A stretch of DNA of 5,964 nt, taken from Pseudomonadota bacterium (GTDB taxonomy: Bacteria > Pseudomonadota > Gammaproteobacteria > Xanthomonadales > Xanthomonadaceae). Made by a program: the position numbers and the translations under genes. Within the stretch, counting starts at the first letter, position 1. Each line of letters starts with the position of its first letter. The notes beneath the pieces were generated by a model, which searched no databases, was not told the DNA's origin, and saw nothing but the letters and a program-made list of their open reading frames with translations. The DNA lies in the NCBI GenBank assembly GCA_023395465.1, contig JAEWZE010000242.1, positions 1 through 5,964 on the forward strand, read 5' to 3'. This document shows, piece by piece, positions 1-5,964 of the stretch.

Positions 1-36
1 GGGCCGGGGGCGTTTTCTCCCCCCCCCCCCGCGGAA

Positions 37-240
37 CGGGATTGGGGATGCGGGATTGGGGATTCGGAACGGCAACGGCAAACGGCAACAACGCGGCAAC
101 AGCAGAGAAGAACGAGCAGGTGAGGCGAAGGCGGAAGGCGACAGCGGTACGGCGCGAAATTCATAAGAACGCCGGTGATGAGCGAAGTGGTGATGGAACC
201 GGAGCTTCTCCGAATCCCCAATCCCCACTCCCCACTCCCG
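37..240. repeat. Inverted-repeat-bounded intergenic element
   Basis: The left arm at 37-67 is two near-copies of GGGATTGGGGAT. The right arm at 210-240 is its reverse complement. Bases 52-68 pair perfectly with 209-225, and the full 31-base arms match at 27 positions. About 142 bases of purine-rich sequence separate the arms, so the unit is roughly 204 bp. It encodes no credible protein. GGGATTGGGGATT-type words are, from memory, common intergenic repeats in xanthomonad genomes. This copy may be a non-autonomous repeat element (MITE-like), or simply two oppositely oriented repeat units. The inside arm ends 10 bases before the ftsZ Shine-Dalgarno, so the structure could affect ftsZ expression. 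Confidence 0.7.
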
Positions 241-250
241 GCTCAAACTA

Positions 251-257
251 GAGAGGA
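251..257 (+). promoter_or_regulatory. Ribosome binding site of ftsZ
   Basis: GAGAGGA lies 7 bases before the ATG at 265. It fixes the ftsZ start at 265 rather than at the in-frame upstream ATG at 175, whose extra 30 codons would be read through the inverted repeat arm. Confidence 0.75.
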
Positions 258-264
258 CAAGGAC

Positions 265-1500
265 ATGGCACATTTCGAACTGGTTGAGAAGATGGCCCCG
301 AACGCCGTCATCAAGGTGATCGGCGTCGGCGGCGGCGGCGGCAACGCGGTCGCGCACATGGTCAACAGCAGCGTGGACGGCGTCGAGTTCATCACCGCCA
401 ACACCGACTCGCAGGCGATCCGCAACTGCGGCGCCAAGCTGCAGCTGCAGCTCGGCGGCAACGTCACCAAGGGCCTGGGCGCGGGCGCCAACCCCGAGGT
501 CGGCCGCCAGGCCGCGCTGGAGGACCGCGAGATCATCATGGACGCGCTGCAGGGCGCCGACATGGTCTTCATCACCGCCGGCATGGGCGGCGGCACCGGC
601 ACCGGCGCGGCGCCCGTGGTCGCGCAGCTGGCCAAGGAGATGGGCATCCTGACCGTGGCCGTGGTCACCAAGCCGTTCCCGTTCGAGGGCCGCCGCCGCA
701 TGCAGGTCGCGCTCAAGGGCATCGAGGACCTGTCCTCGCACTGCGACTCGCTGATCACCATCCCCAACGAGAAGCTGATCACCGTGCTCGGCCGCAACGC
801 GACCATGGTGCAGGCCTTCCGTGCCGCCAACGACGTGCTGCTGGGCGCCGTGCAGGGCATCGCCGACCTGATCGTGCGCCCCGGCCTGATCAACGTCGAC
901 TTCGCCGACGTGCGCACCGTCATGTCCGAGATGGGCCTGGCGATGATGGGCACCGGCCACGCCCGCGGCGACGACCGCGCCCAGGCCGCCGCCGAGTCCG
1001 CGATCCAGAACCCGCTGCTCGACGACGTCAACCTGGCCGGCGCCAACGGCATCCTGGTCAATATCACCGCCGGCCCGGACTTCACCATGAGCGAGTTCGA
1101 CGAAGTCGGCCGCACCGTGGAGAACTTCGCCAGCGAGGACGCCACCATCGTCATCGGCACCGTGCTCGATCCGGACATGGCCGACGACGTGCGCGTGACC
1201 GTGGTCGCCACCGGCCTCAACCGCGGCGTGGCCCGCGGCACCGGCCGCGGCGCCGACCAGGGCAGCTTCGAGCAGGCGCGCCGCCCGCACGTGCAGCTGA
1301 TCAACACCGGCAAGCGCGACGGCACCACCGGCATGTTCATCGAGGACGGCAACGACGCGTTCGCCAGCGGCAGCAGCATCGCCTCGGGCCTGCGCGGCCG
1401 CAGCGTCGCCGCCGAGACCGCGCCGGCCACCCCGCCGGTGGCCGACCTGGGCGACAGCTACCTCGACATCCCCGCGTTCCTGCGCCGCCAGGCGGACTGA
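265..1500 (+). CDS. ftsZ: Cell division protein FtsZ
   Basis: FtsZ is the bacterial tubulin homologue. It binds GTP, polymerises at mid-cell in the cytoplasm and recruits the divisome. The 411-residue product has the glycine-rich nucleotide loop GVGGGGGNAV near residues 20-29, the tubulin signature GGGTGTG at 108-114 and the T7 synergy loop NVDFADVRTVMSEMG from about 210. That loop supplies the catalytic aspartates D212 and D215 that complete the GTPase site of the neighbouring subunit. A variable linker follows from about residue 320, then the conserved C-terminal peptide YLDIPAFLRRQAD (399-411), which binds FtsA and ZipA. Length and motifs are typical and the gene looks intact. The start at 265 is supported by a good Shine-Dalgarno and by the family N-terminus MAHFELVEKM. 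It ends in TGA, with lpxC 249 bp downstream in the same direction. Confidence 0.98.
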   Translation: MAHFELVEKMAPNAVIKVIGVGGGGGNAVAHMVNSSVDGVEFITANTDSQAIRNCGAKLQLQLGGNVTKGLGAGANPEVGRQAALEDREIIMDALQGADMVFITAGMGGGTGTGAAPVVAQLAKEMGILTVAVVTKPFPFEGRRRMQVALKGIEDLSSHCDSLITIPNEKLITVLGRNATMVQAFRAANDVLLGAVQGIADLIVRPGLINVDFADVRTVMSEMGLAMMGTGHARGDDRAQAAAESAIQNPLLDDVNLAGANGILVNITAGPDFTMSEFDEVGRTVENFASEDATIVIGTVLDPDMADDVRVTVVATGLNRGVARGTGRGADQGSFEQARRPHVQLINTGKRDGTTGMFIEDGNDAFASGSSIASGLRGRSVAAETAPATPPVADLGDSYLDIPAFLRRQAD

Positions 1501-1522
1501 CGGCGAGTGCGGGCCGGACGAG

Positions 1523-1557
1523 TCCTGTCCTCCCCCCCAACCGCGGGGAGGGCAGGA
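1523..1557 (+). other. Stable hairpin after ftsZ
   Basis: The arms TCCTGTCCTCCCC (1523-1535) and GGGGAGGGCAGGA (1545-1557) form a 13-pair stem with one G-U wobble and a 9-base loop, starting 22 bases after the ftsZ stop. No T-run follows, so it is not a standard intrinsic terminator. It may protect the 3' end of the ftsZ message or partially attenuate read-through into lpxC. Confidence 0.5.
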
Positions 1558-1689
1558 TCGGGCCCCGGTCCGACACGCCGTCGCGAGTCCCTGGTCGGGC
1601 CTTCCGCGGCCCGCCGGGAGGGCGCAATCCGGCCCTCGAACCCCCAGTCCGGGCACGCCGCCACTCCCGTCCAGTTCAGGGGGCGGAGT

Positions 1690-1695
1690 GATAAT
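1690..1695 (+). promoter_or_regulatory. Possible -10 box for lpxC
   Basis: GATAAT matches the sigma-70 -10 consensus at five of six positions and stands out in a GC-rich region. It would start a transcript about 48 bases before the lpxC ATG. No good -35 hexamer is visible 16-18 bases upstream, so this is a candidate only. It would allow lpxC expression independent of ftsZ read-through. Confidence 0.4.
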
Positions 1696-1749
1696 CTGCG
1701 CCGTTGCCCCCATTTCCGGGGCTGCCACGGACGTCAACAGGCCGAACAG

Positions 1750-2658
1750 ATGCCGCAGCAACGCACCATCAAGAACGTGATCCGCGCCACCGGCGTGGGC
1801 CTGCACAGCGGCAACAAGGTCTTCCTGACGCTGCGCCCGGCCGCCCCGGATACCGGCATCGTGTTCCGTCGGGTCGACCTGGACCCGGTGGTCGAGATTC
1901 CCGCGGCCGGTGAACTGGTCAGCGAGACCACGCTGTGCACCGGCCTGTCGCGCGATGGCGCCAAGGTCCAGACCGTCGAGCACCTGATGTCGGCGCTGGC
2001 CGGACTGGGCATCGACAATCTCTACGTGGAACTGTCCGCGCCGGAAGTGCCGATCATGGACGGCTCGTCGGGACCGTTCGTGTTCCTGCTGCAGTCTGCC
2101 GGCATCGTCGAGCAGGATGCGCCCAAGCGCTTCATCCGCATCAGGCGCCCGATCGAGGTGCGCGAGGGTGACAAGATCGCGCGTTTCGAGCCCTACGACG
2201 GCTTCCGCCTCGGCTTCACCGTGCAATTCGACCACCCGGCCATCCCGCAGTCGCAGTCGCGCGCGCAGGTCGAGTTTTCCACCGGCAACTACATCCGCGA
2301 AGTCAGCCGCGCGCGCACCTTCGGCTTCATGCGCGACCTGGAATACATGCGCGAACGCAACCTCGGCCTCGGCGGCTCGATGGACAATGCGATCGTGCTC
2401 GACGAGTTCCGCGTGCTCAACGACGACGGGCTGCGCTACGCCAACGAGTTCGTGCGCCACAAGATCCTCGACGCGGTCGGCGATCTGTACCTGGCCGGCC
2501 GGCCCATCCTCGGCGCATTCGAGGGCTACAAGTCGGGACACGCGCTCAACAACAAGCTGGTGCGCGCGCTGCTGGCCAATCGCGAAAGCTGGGAAGAAGT
2601 CACCTTCGCCAGGACCGCGCCGCCGCCGGTCGTCTACGGCGAGCCCGTCGCCGCCTGA
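1750..2658 (+). CDS. lpxC: UDP-3-O-acyl-N-acetylglucosamine deacetylase LpxC
   Basis: LpxC is a cytoplasmic zinc hydrolase. It removes the acetyl group from UDP-3-O-acyl-GlcNAc, the committed step of lipid A synthesis. The 302-residue product starts MPQQRTIKNVIRATGVGLHSG, the family N-terminus. The zinc ligands are H78 (in TVEHLMSAL), H237 and D241 (in RHKILDAVGD), one lower than the E. coli numbers. E77 is the general base and H264 (in KSGHALNN) the second catalytic residue. The two-domain LpxC fold is covered in full and the length is normal. The Shine-Dalgarno is weak (CAGG at 1738-1741, 8 bases upstream); the start rests mainly on N-terminal family similarity. ftsZ-lpxC adjacency is standard in gammaproteobacteria. 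In E. coli the protein level is set by FtsH proteolysis through the C-terminus. Here the protein ends in a proline-rich tail finishing EPVAA, so whether that control applies is unknown. Confidence 0.97.
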   Translation: MPQQRTIKNVIRATGVGLHSGNKVFLTLRPAAPDTGIVFRRVDLDPVVEIPAAGELVSETTLCTGLSRDGAKVQTVEHLMSALAGLGIDNLYVELSAPEVPIMDGSSGPFVFLLQSAGIVEQDAPKRFIRIRRPIEVREGDKIARFEPYDGFRLGFTVQFDHPAIPQSQSRAQVEFSTGNYIREVSRARTFGFMRDLEYMRERNLGLGGSMDNAIVLDEFRVLNDDGLRYANEFVRHKILDAVGDLYLAGRPILGAFEGYKSGHALNNKLVRALLANRESWEEVTFARTAPPPVVYGEPVAA

Positions 2659-3050
2659 GTTTCCTCCCGCGGCGCAGCGGCGGGATGTCCCGATTGGCCG
2701 CTTGACGTCCGGCTACCTGGTCGCGGGCGCTGCAATGTGCCCGCATCGCGTCGGACGTCTTTCCGCTGTGCGATGGCTCCCGAACGCGCCAGGGCATGGC
2801 GCCTCAGGGCCGAACGCCCCGGATTCCTTCACAAGCTGCCCCGCTGGCTGAACCGCCTGCACGGGCTCTTCACGCCTGCCAACCGCCATTTCTGGCCGAA
2901 AATGCGGATTGGTAACAACAAATTAACGAAATTGGAACGCTCGTGAAGCGGCGCATTAACGTTTCGCCGGAAAGTGGCCGCTAGCATGCCCTGTCCGCGT
3001 GGGCCGGCCGGGAGGCCGGGCAACCGCCCAGCGGATCCCGGGAACCAGGC
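2659..3050. other. Convergent lpxC-dciA intergenic region
   Basis: This 392-bp gap lies between the 3' ends of lpxC (plus) and dciA (minus). I see no supported gene. Short GC stems occur at 2665-2685 (TCCCGC with GCGGGA), 2786-2802 (GCGCCA, 5-base loop, TGGCGC) and 3004-3019. None has a U-tract, so the terminator of either gene is not obvious. Bases about 2897-2965 are strikingly AT-rich compared with their surroundings and contain ATTAACG twice, at 2922-2928 and 2955-2961. Confidence 0.6.
3004..3019. other. GC-rich hairpin with GGGA loop near dciA 3' end
   Basis: CCGGCC (3004-3009) and GGCCGG (3014-3019) form a perfect 6-bp stem closed by GGGA, which fits the stable GNRA tetraloop class when read on the plus strand. 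It lies about 32 bases beyond the dciA stop. No T-run follows on either strand, so a terminator role is uncertain. Confidence 0.35.
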
Positions 3051-3539
3051 TCAGCCGCGGCTCTTCGGGTCTTCCGGTCCGGGTTCGTCCAGTGCTTCCA
3101 GCGCGGCGCGAAATGCCTCCTGCGCAGCCGGGCCGGGTCCGCGGGAGGGGGGCGCGACCTGCGCGGAAAGCCGCGCGTCGGGCCGGATCGGTTGGGAGGT
3201 CGTCCGGACGGTGACCTCACGCACTTCCAGCCCGACGGAGCGGGCAGCGTCGAGCAGTTCGTCGGCCGACAGGCGCAGCCTGGCGTGCCAGACGGGGGAA
3301 TCGGCGAGGAACACCAGCCTGCCGTCGACGACGTTGGCCAGCCGCACGTGTGCGGCCAGCCCCGGAGGCAGGAGGGGACGCAGTTGGCGGTCCAGCGCGT
3401 CGAGCCCCAGCGCATGGCGCACGGGATCGCGGGCGGTACCGGACAGCAGTGCATCGAGCGCTGTCTGCATGGTCGCGGAGCGATCCGCAGCAGGCGGCAC
3501 CTTTGGCGAACTGGACCGCCGCGATCGGAAATCAGACAT
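3051..3539 (-). CDS. dciA: DUF721 protein, probable DciA helicase operator
   Basis: This is a DUF721 (DciA) family protein. DciA is the helicase operator that helps place the replicative helicase DnaB on DNA in the many bacteria that lack DnaC. The assignment rests on the core at residues about 40-115: a helix around GLDALDRQLRPLL, then a strand pair in VDGRLVFLADSPVWHARLRL, then a helix with SADELLDAARSVGLEVREV. This is the KH-like DUF721 pattern. The N-terminus is basic and serine-rich; the last 45 residues are proline- and alanine-rich and probably disordered. With ATG at 3539 the protein has 162 residues. An in-frame GTG at 3545 would add two residues (MSMSDF). Neither start has a strong Shine-Dalgarno, and I prefer the ATG. 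The gene faces away from the M23 peptidase gene with only 6 bp between start codons, and it converges on lpxC. The symbol follows family membership; function here is inferred. Confidence 0.85.
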   Translation of the reverse strand: MSDFRSRRSSSPKVPPAADRSATMQTALDALLSGTARDPVRHALGLDALDRQLRPLLPPGLAAHVRLANVVDGRLVFLADSPVWHARLRLSADELLDAARSVGLEVREVTVRTTSQPIRPDARLSAQVAPPSRGPGPAAQEAFRAALEALDEPGPEDPKSRG

Positions 3540-3545
3540 AGACAC

Positions 3546-4457
3546 ATGACTTTACACACAATCCAGGTGCAGACGCTGTCGACGCTCAGGAACGTGGGCG
3601 AACGTGCACGCAAGCGACTGCACGAACGCCCTCTGGCCGCGGCCTTGCTGTTGCTCGGCGTCGGCGTCGTCATCGGCGGTGGCCTCAATGCCTCGGGCAT
3701 GAGCCATCTGCAACGCCAGGTCGCCAGCCAGGAGCAGGCGCTGGACACCACCCGCCGCGAGGCGCAGCGCGAAGTGAATGCGCTGGCCGCGCGCCTGGGC
3801 GAACTGCAGGCGCAGGCCAACCGCCTCAATGCGCTGGGCGACCGCCTCACGCGCATCGCCAAGCTCGGCGACGGCGAGTTCGATTTCGACCGGCCGGTGG
3901 GCCTGGGCGGCGCCGAACCCAGCCAGGACATGCCGGCGCGTCAGCTGGTCGGCGGCCTCGACGAGGTCGATGCGCAGTTCGGCAACGCCGGACGCCAGCT
4001 GTCGGTGCTCGAGGCGCTGCTGTTCGACCAGGAACTGGAGCGCAACGCGGTGCCCTCGCGCTCGCCGGTCGCCAGCAGCTACATCACCTCGGGTTACGGC
4101 GGCCGCGCCGACCCGTTCGGCGGCGGCAGCCAGTTCCACAAGGGCATCGATTTCGACGCCAACACCGGCGATCCGGTCCTGACCGTGGCCGACGGCGTGG
4201 TCAGCTATTCCGGCGTGCGCAGCGGCTATGGCAACGTGGTCGAAGTGGACCACGGCAATGGCTACGTCACCCGCTATGCGCACAACTCGCGCAACACGGT
4301 GAAGGTCGGCGACCTGGTGCGCGTGGGCCAGCAGATCGCCAGGGCGGGCTCGACCGGTCGCTCCACCGGCGCCCACGTGCACTTCGAAGTCTGGGAGAAC
4401 GGGCGCGTGCACAACCCGCGCAAGTTCCTGGGCGAGATGGGCGCCAAGCGCGGCTGA
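3546..4457 (+). CDS. Membrane-anchored M23 family metallopeptidase
   Basis: This is a probable periplasmic peptidoglycan endopeptidase or activator of the LytM/M23 family, 303 residues long. A short basic N-terminus (RARKRLHERP) precedes one hydrophobic segment at about 30-47, giving an N-in inner-membrane anchor. A likely coiled coil rich in Q, E, A, L and R follows at about 52-105, then a linker and the M23 domain at about 180-298. The zinc-site motifs are complete: H198 and D202 in FHKGIDFD, H246 in RYAHN, and H277 and H279 in GAHVHFE. It should therefore be catalytically active, unlike degenerate EnvC/NlpD activators, although coiled coil plus LytM is the EnvC-type layout. No LysM domain is seen. 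The frame is open upstream to 3192, but that part is antisense to dciA and lacks family features. The Shine-Dalgarno is poor (GGAA, 15 bases upstream). Its place between lpxC and secA recalls Pseudomonas and Xanthomonas (from memory). The exact bond cut is unknown. Confidence 0.92.
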   Translation: MTLHTIQVQTLSTLRNVGERARKRLHERPLAAALLLLGVGVVIGGGLNASGMSHLQRQVASQEQALDTTRREAQREVNALAARLGELQAQANRLNALGDRLTRIAKLGDGEFDFDRPVGLGGAEPSQDMPARQLVGGLDEVDAQFGNAGRQLSVLEALLFDQELERNAVPSRSPVASSYITSGYGGRADPFGGGSQFHKGIDFDANTGDPVLTVADGVVSYSGVRSGYGNVVEVDHGNGYVTRYAHNSRNTVKVGDLVRVGQQIARAGSTGRSTGAHVHFEVWENGRVHNPRKFLGEMGAKRG

Positions 4458-4498
4458 GGGCTTCGGCCGGTCGGCCTTCGGGCGAGTCGCCTCTGCGT

Positions 4499-4512
4499 GG
4501 GCGCATGCGCCC
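4499..4512. repeat. 14-bp perfect palindrome
   Basis: GGGCGCATGCGCCC is an exact palindrome 41 bases after the M23 peptidase stop codon. Its half-sites GGGCGC and GCGCCC are the same words that form the terminator stem at 4735-4750. It could be a weak 3' hairpin for the peptidase message or a protein binding site. No T-run follows. Confidence 0.5.
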
Positions 4513-4710
4513 CGGGGGAGGGACGCAAGGCGCTGGGCAGCGGGCAAGGGCGGTGAGCCGCTGCAGGTGCGGTCCCGAGCCAGCACCAGGGGCGTCGAAC
4601 GTCCATAGCGGGGTTGTTCACCGATGTCGCGCGTGGCGACGCGTTCGGCTCGCGGGGCGCGTTGGGGGACGTCTGGCGCCCCTTGCAAACGCTCCCGGCC
4701 GCCACCACGG

Positions 4711-4716
4711 TACAAT
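4711..4716 (+). promoter_or_regulatory. Possible -10 box of secA promoter
   Basis: TACAAT matches five of six -10 consensus bases. The nearest -35-like word, TTGCAA at 4683-4688, is 22 bases away, which is longer than the usual 16-18, so the promoter is uncertain. Transcription would begin near 4722-4724, giving a leader of about 90 bases that starts just before the terminator hairpin. Confidence 0.45.
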
Positions 4717-4730
4717 GCGCGTTGCCATCG

Positions 4731-4755
4731 AAAAGGGCGCCACTGCGCCCTTTTT
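4731..4755 (+). terminator. Intrinsic terminator between M23 gene and secA
   Basis: AAAAGGGCGC (4731-4740) pairs perfectly with GCGCCCTTTT (4745-4754) around a CACT loop, and a T-run (4751-4755) ends the structure. The GGGCGC/GCGCCC core plus A-tract and T-tract is a textbook Rho-independent terminator, and its A-tract would let it work in both directions. It lies 274 bases after the M23 stop and only 59 bases before the secA ATG, downstream of the TACAAT box. It may therefore end peptidase transcripts, attenuate secA, or both. Confidence 0.8.
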
Positions 4756-4814
4756 CATTGCCGGCGCGCCTCCTCCGGCGCAACAGCCGGCCCCGTCCAG
4801 CTTCCGGTAAACCC

Positions 4815-5964
<1,150 letters not shown>

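Larger units (their letters stand above)
1..264. other. Non-coding region upstream of ftsZ
   Basis: No convincing gene is seen here. Reading frames that cross it give low-complexity peptides and run through the inverted repeats. From the conserved dcw order this is probably the ftsA-ftsZ gap, but ftsA itself is not in view, so that is inference. The stretch contains a G-rich start, a 12-base C run (19-30), two 31-base inverted repeat arms (37-67, 210-240) and, between them, a purine-rich segment with several copies of a CGGCAA-like word around 69-99. I could not identify a clear ftsZ promoter in it. Confidence 0.6.
1501..1749. other. ftsZ-lpxC intergenic region
   Basis: This 249-bp gap has no supported gene. 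The lpxC frame stays open back to 1507, but the extra 81 residues are arginine-, glycine- and proline-rich and unlike the start of any LpxC. It holds the 1523-1557 hairpin, a smaller stem (CGGGCC 1596-1601 with GGCCCG 1608-1613), an imperfect 19-base direct repeat (1547-1565 and 1617-1635) and a possible -10 box at 1690-1695. Confidence 0.6.
4458..4814. other. M23 peptidase-secA intergenic region and secA leader
   Basis: This 357-bp gap has no clearly supported gene. It contains GC stems just after the M23 stop (around 4464-4480), a 14-bp perfect palindrome (4499-4512), a small stem-loop (GTCGC 4626-4630 with GCGAC 4636-4640), a TACAAT box (4711-4716), an intrinsic terminator (4731-4755) and a short open frame ending 4 bases before secA (see findings). 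In E. coli the matching position upstream of secA carries secM. No SecM-like arrest sequence (FxxxxWIxxxxGIRAGP) is present here. Confidence 0.6.

Noticed and set aside
42..251. 69-codon plus-strand frame before ftsZ
   Set aside because: It spans both inverted repeat arms, and the G/N/A/R-rich translation shows no conserved pattern.
175..264. Upstream in-frame ATG extending FtsZ by 30 residues
   Set aside because: The extension is encoded by the inverted repeat arm and is unlike FtsZ N-termini; the ATG at 265 has a good Shine-Dalgarno.
243..1430. Long minus-strand open frame opposite ftsZ (395 codons)
   Set aside because: It is a high-GC shadow: low-complexity S/A/P/R-rich translation with no family features, fully antisense to intact ftsZ.
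1507..1749. Upstream extension of LpxC by 81 residues
   Set aside because: The added sequence is low-complexity and crosses the post-ftsZ hairpin; the LpxC family N-terminus begins at the ATG at 1750.
2117..2851. Plus-strand frame overlapping the 3' half of lpxC (244 codons)
   Set aside because: It is an out-of-frame shadow of lpxC rich in A, S and R, continuing into non-coding sequence.
2965..3050. Possible riboswitch-like sequence (GCAACCGCCC, GGGAACCAGG)
   Set aside because: The words vaguely recall known metabolite aptamers, but no complete conserved core could be laid out and no gene lies downstream in the right orientation.
2981..3931. Minus-strand frame of 316 codons across dciA and the M23 start
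   Set aside because: The DUF721 pattern is in a different minus-strand frame (3539-3051); this one is R/S/P-rich with no recognisable domain.
3552..4715. Long minus-strand open frame opposite the M23 peptidase gene (387 codons)
   Set aside because: The translation is A/R/V/H-rich and repetitive, and it mirrors the codon structure of the plus-strand gene, which has clear zinc-site motifs.

Overview
The window is a high-GC stretch of chromosome that reads as the downstream end of a division and cell-wall (dcw) cluster from a gammaproteobacterium, most likely a xanthomonad (Lysobacter, Luteimonas or Xanthomonas group). This assignment rests on three things: an FtsZ ending in DIPAFLRRQAD, an LpxC and SecA whose key residues fall almost exactly at E. 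coli numbering, and the gene order ftsZ - lpxC - DUF721/dciA (reversed) - M23 peptidase - secA. The genus is inferred from memory of gene order and was not searched.

Layout. Bases 1-264 are non-coding, probably the ftsA-ftsZ gap. They hold a 12-base poly-C run and a pair of 31-base inverted repeats (37-67 and 210-240) that bound a roughly 204-bp element just before the ftsZ ribosome binding site. ftsZ is at 265-1500. A 249-bp gap follows, with a strong hairpin right after ftsZ and a possible -10 box for lpxC. lpxC is at 1750-2658. A 392-bp convergent gap (2659-3050) contains an unusually AT-rich patch. dciA (DUF721) runs on the minus strand from 3539 to 3051. Its start codon nearly touches that of a divergently read, membrane-anchored M23 metallopeptidase gene (3546-4457). 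A 357-bp gap follows, with a 14-bp palindrome, a TACAAT box and a textbook intrinsic terminator. secA starts at 4815 and runs off the right edge after 383 codons.

The genes are ordinary and essential or near-essential: the septal ring (FtsZ), the committed step of lipid A synthesis (LpxC), replicative helicase loading (DciA), peptidoglycan remodelling (M23) and protein export (SecA). All look intact within the window. There is no mobile-element gene, CRISPR array, tRNA or rRNA, and I see no new enzymatic system. The points worth a second look are regulatory or structural: the inverted-repeat element before ftsZ, the AT-rich island between two convergent genes, the back-to-back dciA/M23 starts, and the secA leader. 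In that leader a terminator hairpin lies just downstream of a promoter-like box, at the locus where E. coli places secM.
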